Assembly (NCBI GenBank): GCA_002292405.1
Contig: DBBW01000002.1
Span: forward strand, 1 to 37,332
Reading direction: 5' to 3'
DNA length: 37,332 nt
Source of the DNA: Flavobacteriales bacterium UBA974
GTDB lineage: Bacteria; Bacteroidota; Bacteroidia; Flavobacteriales_D; Sanyastnellaceae
Positions within the stretch are counted from its first letter, which is position 1. Each line of letters opens with the position of its first letter. The notes below the pieces were generated by a model. It made no database searches. It saw nothing but the letters and a program-made list of their open reading frames with translations, and was not told the origin of the DNA. The translations under genes and the position numbers were made by a program. Positions 17,081-25,842 of this stretch are shown one piece after another.

Positions 17081-18055
17081 ATGCCGAGCATAAAAGAAAT
17101 TCAAGCGCCAGTAGGAAAAGAAATGCAGGTTTTTACCGGCCATTTTAGAGAAGTCCTGAGATCTGACGTTCCATTATTAGACACCATTATGCGCTACATC
17201 GTTAAGCGCAAGGGCAAACAAATGAGGCCGCTGTTTGTGTTTTTAACTGCAAAACTTCACGGAGAGGTTGTTGAGAAAACTCATACTGCAGCTTCGCTCA
17301 TCGAACTGCTACATACAGCAACTTTAGTTCACGATGATGTTGTGGATGAGAGCAATCGAAGAAGGGGGTTCTTCTCGATACAAGCTTTATGGAAAAAGAA
17401 AATAGCCGTTTTAGTGGGGGATTATTTGCTTTCTAGGGGGCTGCTCACAGCTGTAGATGCTGAGGCGTTTGATCTACTGAAACTTACTTCTAGGGCGGTA
17501 AAGGAAATGAGTGAGGGTGAGCTTCTTCAGATTGAAAAATCAAGGAGATTAGACATTACTGAGGAAGTTTATTTTGAGATTATTAGACGTAAAACCGCAT
17601 CCTTGATTGCTGCTTGTTGTGCATGTGGGGCGGCGTCAACTGGGGGAGATGCTTGTCAGATTGATGTGATGTGGAAATTTGGTGAAAAAACTGGTTTGGC
17701 CTTTCAGATAAAAGATGATTTGCTGGATTTGGGAGATGGAAAGCGGACAGGGAAACCAACAGGGCAAGATATACGCGAGAAAAAACTAACTCTGCCTCTG
17801 ATTCACACGCTCCAAGTTGTCGATGGTCACGCTCGAAGACGTCTGATTAAGCTTGTGAAAAGAGCGCCTAAAGATCCCGAAGCGGTGAGAGAGGTGATGG
17901 ATGCGATTTTAAACGGTCCTGGATTAAAATACGCTAGAGAAAAGATGATGGCGCTGCGAAATGAGGCGGTGGAAATATTAAATGATTTCGAAGAGGGAGA
18001 TGCTAAAAAAGCCCTGATTGACATGCTCGATTTTACGATACAAAGAAACAAATGA
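17081..18055 (+). CDS. Polyprenyl diphosphate synthase
   Basis: A 324-residue trans-prenyltransferase that condenses isopentenyl diphosphate with allylic diphosphates; the length class suggests an octaprenyl/solanesyl-type enzyme for the menaquinone side chain. The first aspartate-rich motif is HDDVVDES, with conserved basic residues in KRKGKQMRP before it. The second aspartate motif is FQIKDDLLDL. I start at ATG 17081 (MPSIKEIQ), not the TTG nine bases upstream, because that TTG is in the promoter box. The stop overlaps the next gene by ATGA. Product chain length cannot be read from sequence with certainty. Confidence 0.9.
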   Translation: MPSIKEIQAPVGKEMQVFTGHFREVLRSDVPLLDTIMRYIVKRKGKQMRPLFVFLTAKLHGEVVEKTHTAASLIELLHTATLVHDDVVDESNRRRGFFSIQALWKKKIAVLVGDYLLSRGLLTAVDAEAFDLLKLTSRAVKEMSEGELLQIEKSRRLDITEEVYFEIIRRKTASLIAACCACGAASTGGDACQIDVMWKFGEKTGLAFQIKDDLLDLGDGKRTGKPTGQDIREKKLTLPLIHTLQVVDGHARRRLIKLVKRAPKDPEAVREVMDAILNGPGLKYAREKMMALRNEAVEILNDFEEGDAKKALIDMLDFTIQRNK

Positions 18056-18507
18056 AAAGGGTATTTATTTTCGCTTTAATTGCAATGATAATTTCGCTTT
18101 GTGGGGTAATCTCTAATGAGGCTGTCGAGAAAAAACCAAATCGAGTGGAGGTCGTCTCAAATTGGGGTGATGGCACAGTGAAGGAGGAAAGGATTTATCA
18201 TAATGGTGATGTTGTAGAAATAATAACTTATTTCGAGAACTTTAAAATAAACACAAAAGGAAAGGTAAAGATTGAGGGTGAGAAGGAGGTTAGAATTGGG
18301 ACCTGGATCTCTTACTATAAAAACGGGACTCATTGGTCACAAAGTGAGTATTCAAACGGGGTTAGTGATGGGGATTATCAGACTTGGCATCCTAACGGAA
18401 ACCCTAATATTATAGGCTTATACAGCAATGGTGTTGAGACGGGACAATGGCAGTTTTTCGACACAACAGGCACCGTAGTAAAACAGTACGACGTTACACC
18501 TGGGTAA
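18052..18507 (+). CDS. Exported MORN-variant repeat protein (YwqK-like)
   Basis: A 151-residue protein with an N-terminal hydrophobic signal sequence (KRVFIFALIAMIISLCGVIS; export likely). Residues about 80-145 hold MORN-2-type repeats: GTWISYYKNGTHWSQSEYSN, then DGDYQTWHPNGNPN and TGQWQFFDTTG. Such repeats are annotated in databases as YwqK antitoxins, but exported Bacteroidota versions are mostly of unknown function and there is no toxin gene here. The four-base overlap with the prenyl synthase suggests coupled translation. Confidence 0.75.
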   Translation: MKRVFIFALIAMIISLCGVISNEAVEKKPNRVEVVSNWGDGTVKEERIYHNGDVVEIITYFENFKINTKGKVKIEGEKEVRIGTWISYYKNGTHWSQSEYSNGVSDGDYQTWHPNGNPNIIGLYSNGVETGQWQFFDTTGTVVKQYDVTPG

Positions 18508-18614
18508 CATCTTATTTTATACTGTTTTCCACATTTTATCGTTGAGTGTTTAATGGGAGAAAGTTCAGTGAAAACTCTTAGCTTTTAACTTGCAGTACGT
18601 TAAGATTATGCCTA

Positions 18615-19643
18615 ATGAAAACCTCTTTTACACGTTTATTTATTTTTACTTGTAGTTTTCTTACACTACTAAGCGCTCGCGGAGAAAACCTCGCTTCCGC
18701 TGAAAAATATATTTCAACCTGGAAGACTGAGGCCATTAGGCAGATGCATCTTTATAAAATACCAGCAAGTATTACACTTGCTCAGGGAATATTAGAGAGT
18801 GGGAACGGTGTAAGTGAACTCGCAAAAAAATCCAACAATCATTTCGGAATAAAATGTCACGCCGACTGGGAGGGTGGCAGAACATACCATGATGATGATG
18901 AAAAAGGAGAATGTTTTAGAGTGTACGATCATCCACGCGATAGTTATGAAGATCACAGCAAGTTTCTGTTGAGGAAAAGGTATGAGGAGCTATTTGATTT
19001 GGAATTAGGCGATTATAAAGGATGGGCTAAGGGATTGAAAAAGTGCGGATATGCAACCAATCCTAAGTACTCGGATTTATTAATCACACTGATAGAGCGT
19101 CATGATTTGAATCGTCTTGACTCTGAGGAATTAGACGATGACGCGATAACTCGTGTAAATAGGAACGATGATGTTAGGGAGAGGCCAGATATATATAACA
19201 ACCGTACATCTACGTATATTGGAATTCAGCGTCAAAGACGAGATGTAATAACTACTGACCACGGAATTCAATATATTATTGCTCGAAAAGGGGATTCCCC
19301 CAAAAGCCTTAGTAATGATTTAGAAATGATGGCTTGGCAGTTCCGTAGATATAATGAGATTTCTAAGGATCATATCTTTACTGATGGCGAAAGGGTTTAT
19401 TTACAGCCTAAGAAGAAGTATGCAGCCTACTCTTGGCATGTCGTTCGTTCAGGCCAAACCCTTTGGGAAATTTCTCAAATCTATGGAATTAAAACATCTG
19501 CTTTATTGAGGAAAAACAACTTATCGAAAGGTGCGTCTTTGAGAATAGGTCAAAAGCTCAGTCTTAAATGGTCACTCACTAAGGAGGGAAATCTTCCTTG
19601 GTATGCACAATTGATCAATTCAGGTAAAACCAATTTGGAATAA
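18615..19643 (+). CDS. Secreted N-acetylglucosaminidase (GH73-type) with LysM
   Basis: A 342-residue peptidoglycan hydrolase. The signal peptide is about 1-23 (ending LLSARG). The glucosaminidase domain (about 27-175) has ASITLAQGILESGNG with the catalytic Glu, NNHFGIKCH and YGCATNP-like residues (CGYATNPKYSDLL). A degenerate LysM-like segment (about 217-263, HGIQYIIARKGDSPKSL) and a canonical LysM (about 272-315, WHVVRSGQTLWEISQIYGI) follow. It cleaves the glycan backbone and binds peptidoglycan (family knowledge). A 107-base gene-free stretch precedes it and contains only a weak TAACTTG element (18588-18594). Confidence 0.88.
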   Translation: MKTSFTRLFIFTCSFLTLLSARGENLASAEKYISTWKTEAIRQMHLYKIPASITLAQGILESGNGVSELAKKSNNHFGIKCHADWEGGRTYHDDDEKGECFRVYDHPRDSYEDHSKFLLRKRYEELFDLELGDYKGWAKGLKKCGYATNPKYSDLLITLIERHDLNRLDSEELDDDAITRVNRNDDVRERPDIYNNRTSTYIGIQRQRRDVITTDHGIQYIIARKGDSPKSLSNDLEMMAWQFRRYNEISKDHIFTDGERVYLQPKKKYAAYSWHVVRSGQTLWEISQIYGIKTSALLRKNNLSKGASLRIGQKLSLKWSLTKEGNLPWYAQLINSGKTNLE

Positions 19644-19676
19644 GTAACTTAGCGAAGTATCTAATTAAGAGAAAAA

Positions 19677-20834
19677 ATGCCTTTTTACCAGAAATTAGGG
19701 GGAATTCCTCAAAAGAGACACACTCAGTTTCGAAGAGAAGATGGCGCGCTTTACAGTGAGCAGGTATTCGGCACTGCTGGCTTTACTGGTGTAACATCCA
19801 TTTTATATCACTACAACAGCCCTACCATGGTGAAAGAAATCCTGGGCAGTGTCGATGTGAGGCCTAAGATTGCCGTCGAATGCAATTTGAAATCTAGAAA
19901 ATTAGAGGGATTTAATGTGAAGCCCGGGAAAGATTATCTCGATTCGAGGGTGCCTATTTTATTTAATGTTGATCTCGATATTGAACTCGCTTCGCCACCT
20001 AAAATCGAAGAGGAAGTCTTCTATAAAAATTCTGATCAAAATGAAACCGTCTTTGTTCATCATGGCCATGGAGTTCTTGAAACCACATTTGGCAATATGG
20101 ATTTTAGTGATGGTGACTATTTAGTAATTCCTAAAGGGATTATCTACCGATTTAAGTTTGAGTCGGATGAAAACAGACTCCTCATCGTATCTTCTGCTGA
20201 ACCTGTTTTTTCTCCTAAAAGGTATAGAAACAATTTCGGACAGCTTTTAGAGCACAGTCCTTTTTGCGAACGTGATTTCAGGACTCCAAGCAAGCTCGTT
20301 GTTAAAAATGACCTTGGTGACTACCTGGTGAAAATTCGCAAAAATGGACTGATTCACGATTATGTTTATGCAAGCCATCCATTCGATGTTGTGGGTTGGG
20401 ATGGATATCTATTTCCTTATGCATTTAACATTAAAGATTTTGAACCTATTACAGGGCGTATCCATCAACCGCCTCCTGTACACCAAACTTTTGAATCTGC
20501 TTGCTTTGTGATTTGCAGTTTTGTCCCTCGCCTATATGATTATCACCCTAAATCAATTCCAGCTCCTTATTTCCACAGCAACATAGACTCAGACGAGTTG
20601 CTTTACTATGTGAATGGTGATTTTATGAGTCGAGTGGGTGTACAGCCCGGACAACTAACGCTTCACCCAGCTGGTATTCCACATGGACCGCACCCTGGAA
20701 CCAGAGAAGCCAGCATAGGGGAAAAAGATTCTCCTGAGACAGCTGTTATGGTTGACACGTTCAAACCGCTACACCTTACTCAACAAGCATTAGACCTTGA
20801 GGATCCTGATTACTATAAATCTTGGATTAAATAA
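19677..20834 (+). CDS. hmgA: Homogentisate 1,2-dioxygenase
   Basis: A 385-residue iron cupin dioxygenase that opens the homogentisate ring to maleylacetoacetate in tyrosine breakdown. The N terminus (FYQKLGGIPQKRHTQFR) and the metal-binding C-terminal block are diagnostic: PAPYFHSNIDSDELLYYV from about residue 297 (iron His300 and an acidic ligand), then LHPAGIPHGPHPG with the third His. It is shorter than animal enzymes, as usual for this bacterial branch. The 4-hydroxyphenylpyruvate dioxygenase gene follows after seven bases. No fumarylacetoacetase or maleylacetoacetate isomerase gene is in the window. Confidence 0.93.
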   Translation: MPFYQKLGGIPQKRHTQFRREDGALYSEQVFGTAGFTGVTSILYHYNSPTMVKEILGSVDVRPKIAVECNLKSRKLEGFNVKPGKDYLDSRVPILFNVDLDIELASPPKIEEEVFYKNSDQNETVFVHHGHGVLETTFGNMDFSDGDYLVIPKGIIYRFKFESDENRLLIVSSAEPVFSPKRYRNNFGQLLEHSPFCERDFRTPSKLVVKNDLGDYLVKIRKNGLIHDYVYASHPFDVVGWDGYLFPYAFNIKDFEPITGRIHQPPPVHQTFESACFVICSFVPRLYDYHPKSIPAPYFHSNIDSDELLYYVNGDFMSRVGVQPGQLTLHPAGIPHGPHPGTREASIGEKDSPETAVMVDTFKPLHLTQQALDLEDPDYYKSWIK

Positions 20835-20841
20835 CAATATT

Positions 20842-21978
20842 ATGTTACAGAATAAGATTCCCACCTTAGACAAAGTAATTCCTGAAGCTGAAGATTTTCT
20901 GCCAATTTTAGGGACTGATCATGTAGAAATTATTGTAGGAAATGCTAAGCAAAGTGCGTTTTACTATATGACGGCATGGGGATTTCAACCTCTTGCCTAT
21001 AAAGGTCTTGAAACTGGAAGTAAGGACTCTGTTTCTTATGTTTTAAAGCAAGGTAAAATTATTCTTGTTCTAACTACCCCTTTGAAATCTGGCGGTGAGT
21101 TAAACAACCATCTCAATGACCATGGTGATGGAGTGAAGTGCATTTCACTTTGGGTTGAAGATGCGCGTAAAAGCTATGATGAGACCACGAAAAGAGGCGC
21201 AAAAAGTGCATTTGAACCTAAGATTATATCTGATGACAATGGTGAAGTTGTTTTAAGCGCTATTCACACTTACGGAGAAACTTTACACGTTTTTGTAGAG
21301 CGACATAATTACACAGGAGTATTTATGCCTGGATATCGCGCATTGAACCCTAAGTATGCTCCAAGTGAAACGGGCCTGCTTTTCATCGATCACATGGTAG
21401 GAAATGTCGATTGGGGACAAATGAACAAGTGGGTTGATTTTTATAACAAAATAATGGGATTTGCTCAAATCATTTCCTTCGATGACAAGGATATTTCTAC
21501 AGAATACACCGCCTTAATGTCAAAGGTGATGAGCAATGGAAATGGTCGGATTAAATTCCCTATTAACGAGCCGGCGAAGGGGCGAAAGAAATCTCAAATT
21601 GAGGAATATATTGACTACTATGAAGGCTCAGGATGCCAACACATTGCTGTGGCTACTAAAGACATCATAAAAACCGTAACGTCTTTAAAAGCCAGAGGGG
21701 TAGATTTCCTTTATGTTCCTGAGACATATTATGACACTGTCCTAAAGAGAGTGGGCGAAATAGACGAAGACCTTGAGTCTCTAAAAAAACTAGGCATTTT
21801 AATCGATAGAGATGAAGAAGGCTACCTACTTCAAATATTCACAAAACCCGTTTTAGATCGACCCACAATGTTTTTTGAAGTCATCCAAAGATGTGGAGCT
21901 ACTTCATTTGGAAAAGGCAACTTTCAAGCTCTTTTTGAAGCCATCGAAAAGGAGCAAGAGAGTAGAGGAACTCTGTAA
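20842..21978 (+). CDS. hppD: 4-hydroxyphenylpyruvate dioxygenase
   Basis: A 378-residue Fe(II) enzyme that turns 4-hydroxyphenylpyruvate into homogentisate, the substrate of the product of the gene just upstream. The three iron ligands are visible: His184 (LLFIDHMVGNV), His267 (GCQHIAVAT) and Glu346 (FFEVIQR). Start is ATG 20842 (MLQNKIPTLD); the open frame upstream begins at a TTG inside hmgA. Length is typical. The two genes are enough for consecutive steps of tyrosine catabolism. Confidence 0.95.
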   Translation: MLQNKIPTLDKVIPEAEDFLPILGTDHVEIIVGNAKQSAFYYMTAWGFQPLAYKGLETGSKDSVSYVLKQGKIILVLTTPLKSGGELNNHLNDHGDGVKCISLWVEDARKSYDETTKRGAKSAFEPKIISDDNGEVVLSAIHTYGETLHVFVERHNYTGVFMPGYRALNPKYAPSETGLLFIDHMVGNVDWGQMNKWVDFYNKIMGFAQIISFDDKDISTEYTALMSKVMSNGNGRIKFPINEPAKGRKKSQIEEYIDYYEGSGCQHIAVATKDIIKTVTSLKARGVDFLYVPETYYDTVLKRVGEIDEDLESLKKLGILIDRDEEGYLLQIFTKPVLDRPTMFFEVIQRCGATSFGKGNFQALFEAIEKEQESRGTL

Positions 21979-21980
21979 TT

Positions 21981-23570
21981 TTGAACCCAATTCTTCAAGT
22001 TAACAACCTGACTATAGCCTTCGATAAGGTCGTTGTTAAGGATGTGAGTTTTAGCGTATATCCTGGTCAGACAACTGCAATTGTGGGTGAGTCTGGATCG
22101 GGTAAAACTGTAACTTCTACAGCATTAATGGATTTATTACCACCATCAGGCAGGATAATTTCTGGGGAAATCAAAGGGGTAAATCGTTTGGATTATTTAA
22201 AAAACGGCTCCCCTGTTGGCACAGAAATAAGCATGGTTTTCCAAGACCCTATGTCTTCATTAAACCCTTCTATGCGCGTAGGAAATCAAGTGGGAGAGTC
22301 TCTGCGCTTGCATTTGGGTTTGAATGCCCGTGAAGCTAGTCAAAGGGTCATCGAGCTTTTTACAGAAGTTGAATTGCCCTCTCCTAAAGACACTTTAAAT
22401 AAATATCCTCACGAGCTAAGCGGAGGCCAAAAACAAAGGGTCATGATCGCCATGGCTTTGGCTTGTGAACCATCAGTGTTAGTCGCCGATGAGCCTACCA
22501 CAGCTCTCGATGTAACGGTACAGGCTACAATATTAAAGCTTCTGCAGAAACTACAAAAAGAACGCAACTTGGGAGTGTTGTTTATCTCACACGATCTAGA
22601 AGTTGTCAGGTCCATAGCACAACACGTTATTGTTATGAGATTCGGTGAAATCGTTGAGCAGGGTTTATGTTTAGATGTTCTCAATAATCCATCTCACGAA
22701 TACACAATAGAACTCATTAACTCCAGGCCGAAGAAGATTTGTGAAGGTGGAGTTGACAGTCTTAAATCACTCATCGAGGTAAAAAACCTTAGTCTAGAGT
22801 TCACCACTTCTCGCAACTTTTGGGGAAACGCTACCAATTGCCTTAAAGCTGTTGACAATGTTTCTTTTGTCATCAATAAAGGTGAACGAGTGGGAGTTGT
22901 GGGTGAAAGCGGTTGCGGTAAATCAACTTTGGGGCTGTTAATGCTCGGTTTAGAAAAGCCGAGCCAAGGAGAGGTTCTTTGGAGAAATAAAGTGCTTCAT
23001 GTTGAGAATGAAAAATCCTTGAGGGAATTCCGGATGGAAGCCCAGCCCGTTTTTCAGGATCCCTTTAGCGCCTTAAACCCCAGAATGAAAATAGGGACAG
23101 CAATTTGTGAAGCAATAAGACAAACTTTTGAAGGAAAAAAACTGTCGAGTTCACAACAACTCGAAGAAGCTAAGTCGCTGTTACTCGAAGTGGGGTTACA
23201 AGAAGAAGATGTAGAAAAATACCCAAGTTATTTCAGTGGCGGAATGAGGCAACGAATTGTCTTAGCTAGGGCTCTCGCAGTGAAACCCATATTCTTAATT
23301 TTAGATGAAAGTGTCGCTGCACTCGACTTACGGATACAATCACAGATCTTAGAATTGCTCTCAGAAATACAAAAAAACCGATCTTTAGCGTTCTTATTTA
23401 TATCTCACGATCTAGATGTTATTCACGCTGTTTGTGATCGGGTTCTTGTAATGAAAAATGGGAGGATAATCGAAGAGGGTTCAACAGACGAAGTCTTTAA
23501 TTCTCCCGTTGATTCATATACAAAACTCCTTCTTGAAAGCCGACCAGGAAAGCTTAATTTAGCATCATGA
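21981..23570 (+). CDS. ABC transporter ATP-binding protein with two fused ATPase domains (DppD-DppF type)
   Basis: A 529-residue protein starting at TTG 21981, two bases after the hppD stop. The first ATPase (about 5-255) has Walker A GESGSGKT, signature LSGGQKQRV and Walker B VLVADEPT. The second (about 265-520) has GESGCGKS, FSGGMRQRI and FLILDES. The layout is that of fused peptide/glutathione importer ATPases such as GsiA and YejF. No permease or binding protein gene is next to it, so the partner must be elsewhere. The stop overlaps the enoyl-CoA hydratase start by ATGA. Confidence 0.9.
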   Translation: MNPILQVNNLTIAFDKVVVKDVSFSVYPGQTTAIVGESGSGKTVTSTALMDLLPPSGRIISGEIKGVNRLDYLKNGSPVGTEISMVFQDPMSSLNPSMRVGNQVGESLRLHLGLNAREASQRVIELFTEVELPSPKDTLNKYPHELSGGQKQRVMIAMALACEPSVLVADEPTTALDVTVQATILKLLQKLQKERNLGVLFISHDLEVVRSIAQHVIVMRFGEIVEQGLCLDVLNNPSHEYTIELINSRPKKICEGGVDSLKSLIEVKNLSLEFTTSRNFWGNATNCLKAVDNVSFVINKGERVGVVGESGCGKSTLGLLMLGLEKPSQGEVLWRNKVLHVENEKSLREFRMEAQPVFQDPFSALNPRMKIGTAICEAIRQTFEGKKLSSSQQLEEAKSLLLEVGLQEEDVEKYPSYFSGGMRQRIVLARALAVKPIFLILDESVAALDLRIQSQILELLSEIQKNRSLAFLFISHDLDVIHAVCDRVLVMKNGRIIEEGSTDEVFNSPVDSYTKLLLESRPGKLNLAS

Positions 23571-24361
23571 ACGACACTAACCACGAGATACTTATCGTTA
23601 AAACTCTGGAAGATGGTATACTCACGCTAACTATTAACCGTCCCAAGCAACTAAATGCTTTGAATAGCGCTGTAATTGCTGAGCTTTCTAAAGAAATTGA
23701 TTCTGCAGAAAAGGATGCCAAGGTGAAGGTCATTGTTCTAACTGGTTCTGGCGAAAAAGCTTTCGTAGCAGGTGCTGATATCGTTGAGTTTGCAGAATTT
23801 TCTCCTGAAGAGGCTAAAAAATTAGCTTCTTCAGGCCAAACAATTTTATTCAACAAAATTGAAACCACTTCTAAACCTGTTATCGCCGCAGTAAATGGTT
23901 TTGCACTCGGAGGAGGGCTTGAGTTAGCGATGGCTGCCCACATTAGAATTGCATCTTTAAATGCAAAACTAGGATTACCCGAAGTGAGTCTAGGTGTGAT
24001 ACCTGGATATGGGGGGACTCAAAGGCTTGCCCAATTGGTAGGAAAAGGGAAGGCTATAGAAATGATTATTTCGGCCGGTATGATTGGTGCAGAAGAGGGA
24101 GCCGAGTGTGGGCTTATTAATAAAGTTGTCGAGCAAGAAATTTTGATGGAGACGGTAATAAGTCTTGCTAAAAAAATAAAAAGAAACGCTCCTACCGCAT
24201 TATCGGCAGCTATTAAGTGTGTTCTTGCCGGATATGTTGATGGTGTAGATGGATTTGAAGTTGAGGTTAATGAGTTCAGTCAGTGCTTCGGAACTGATGA
24301 TTTCCGGGAAGGCACCAGTGCTTTTATTGAAAAGCGTCACGCTAAATTCCCAGGGAAATGA
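23567..24361 (+). CDS. Enoyl-CoA hydratase/isomerase family protein (crotonase)
   Basis: A 264-residue crotonase. The CoA-binding and oxyanion segments are [11 protein letters not shown] and [12 protein letters not shown]. Both hydratase glutamates are present, one in GGGLELAMA and the other in [18 protein letters not shown]. It most likely hydrates short-chain enoyl-CoA such as crotonyl-CoA in fatty-acid or amino-acid breakdown. It overlaps the ABC gene before it and dut after it by four bases each, so co-translation is likely although the functions do not obviously match. Confidence 0.9.
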   Translation: MNDTNHEILIVKTLEDGILTLTINRPKQLNALNSAVIAELSKEIDSAEKDAKVKVIVLTGSGEKAFVAGADIVEFAEFSPEEAKKLASSGQTILFNKIETTSKPVIAAVNGFALGGGLELAMAAHIRIASLNAKLGLPEVSLGVIPGYGGTQRLAQLVGKGKAIEMIISAGMIGAEEGAECGLINKVVEQEILMETVISLAKKIKRNAPTALSAAIKCVLAGYVDGVDGFEVEVNEFSQCFGTDDFREGTSAFIEKRHAKFPGK

Positions 24362-24792
24362 AAGTAGAGGTTGTCAATTTAAGTTCGCATGAGTTGCCTA
24401 AATACAGTACTAACGGAAGTGCTGGGTTAGACTTACGTGCAGAATTACAAAGCCCTATTACCCTGGAGCCCGGCCAGCGTAGTCTTATTCCCACAGGATT
24501 GAAAATAGCTTTACCTACTGGTTATGAGGCTCAAGTGAGACCTCGTTCTGGACTAGCTTACAAACAGGGGATTACCGTTTTAAACTCTCCGGGAACTATA
24601 GATGCAGATTATAGAGGTGATGTGGGTGTCATCCTAATAAACCACGGTTCAGAATCTTTTACCATAGAAAATGGTGAGCGTATCGCTCAGCTTGTCATCG
24701 CTAAATTCGTTCAAATTGATTGGGACGAAGTCCTTGATTTGTCAAGTACTCTTAGAGGTGAAGGAGGGTTTGGCAGTACCGGAGTTAAATAA
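24358..24792 (+). CDS. dut: dUTP diphosphatase
   Basis: A 144-residue trimeric dUTPase that hydrolyses dUTP to dUMP, protecting DNA from uracil and supplying dTMP synthesis. All five motifs are visible: [35 protein letters not shown] (catalytic Asp), [11 protein letters not shown] and the C-terminal arm [10 protein letters not shown]. The start overlaps the previous stop by ATGA. The next gene follows after 26 AT-rich bases. Confidence 0.96.
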   Translation: MKVEVVNLSSHELPKYSTNGSAGLDLRAELQSPITLEPGQRSLIPTGLKIALPTGYEAQVRPRSGLAYKQGITVLNSPGTIDADYRGDVGVILINHGSESFTIENGERIAQLVIAKFVQIDWDEVLDLSSTLRGEGGFGSTGVK

Positions 24793-24818
24793 AATATAAA
24801 TAATTTAATCATAAATTA

Positions 24819-25838
24819 ATGAATATTATTATCCCAATGGCAGGTCGTGGAAGTCGTCTACGTCCACACACTCTCACTACCCCTAAACCACTTTTACCTG
24901 TTGCAGGCCTATCCATCGTTGAGCGTCTTGTTGAAGACATCGTTCGCTTGTTGCCAGAACCCGTTAAAAAAATAGCTTTCGTTACTGGCCGATTTGGTGA
25001 GGAAACTGAGAATGATTTACTTGATGTGGCGAAGCGTTTAGGGGCAGTAGGGAGTATCTGTTACCAGGATGAACCGTTGGGAACAGCACATGCTATTCTG
25101 TGTGCTAAAGAATACCTTGACGGACCTGTCGTAGTTGCTTTTGCCGATACATTATTCCGTGCCGATTTCACAGTTGATCCCGATAGCGACGGAGTCCTTT
25201 TTGTTCAGAGGATAGAGGACCCCTCTGCATTTGGAGTGGTTATAACGGATGACAATGGTGGCATCATTGACTACGTTGAAAAACCTAAAGAATTCGTAGG
25301 TGACTTAGCGATGATTGGGATATACTCATTTAAAGACGGAGCTAGACTTAGAAAAGAGTTACAATACTTAATCGATAACAAAATATTGTTAGCCGGTGAA
25401 TACCAACTCCCAGATGCGCTTACGAATATGACTAAATCAGGGATGGTTTTTAAAACAGGTGAAGTTTCTGAATGGATGGATTGTGGAAATAAGCTCGTAA
25501 CGGTTGAGACAAATCGCCGTGTTCTTTCAATACTTGAGGAAGAGGGGAGGCTTCATAATAAGAGCGGTGTTGATTCTTCTGCTGAAATCATTGACAGTAT
25601 CATTATCCCGCCGTGTTTTATCGGCCCTGGAGTTGTCGTAGAAAGATCTGTGGTAGGTCCACACGTAAGTATAGGCGGGAACACTAAGGTGACTGATTCT
25701 ATAATAAGTGATTCTTTAGTCCAAGGAGATACTGAAATTAAAAACGCCAATCTTAAAGGAGCTATGATAGGAGCTAAAGCATCTATTCATGGAACTGTTC
25801 AAGATTTAAGTGTTGGTGATTTTTGCTCGATCGGATAA
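24819..25838 (+). CDS. Sugar-phosphate nucleotidyltransferase
   Basis: A 339-residue NDP-sugar pyrophosphorylase. The nucleotide-binding motif is MAGRGSRLRPHTLTTPKPLLPV at the N terminus, with GTAHAI and FADTLF following and the acid motif EWMDCGN near residue 219. From about residue 250 there are left-handed beta-helix hexapeptide repeats (IIPPCFIGPGVVV, SVVGPHVSIGG). This resembles glucose-1-phosphate thymidylyltransferase or GlmU/HddC-like proteins; the exact sugar is not evident. It lies after dut and four bases before the TPR lipoprotein gene, a neighbourhood conserved in Bacteroidota. Confidence 0.87.
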   Translation: MNIIIPMAGRGSRLRPHTLTTPKPLLPVAGLSIVERLVEDIVRLLPEPVKKIAFVTGRFGEETENDLLDVAKRLGAVGSICYQDEPLGTAHAILCAKEYLDGPVVVAFADTLFRADFTVDPDSDGVLFVQRIEDPSAFGVVITDDNGGIIDYVEKPKEFVGDLAMIGIYSFKDGARLRKELQYLIDNKILLAGEYQLPDALTNMTKSGMVFKTGEVSEWMDCGNKLVTVETNRRVLSILEEEGRLHNKSGVDSSAEIIDSIIIPPCFIGPGVVVERSVVGPHVSIGGNTKVTDSIISDSLVQGDTEIKNANLKGAMIGAKASIHGTVQDLSVGDFCSIG

Positions 25839-25842
25839 TTAG

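Noticed and set aside
18052..18507. Toxin-antitoxin system suggested by the YwqK-like repeats
   Set aside because: There is no toxin gene, and the protein has an export signal; MORN-like repeats alone do not indicate an antitoxin.
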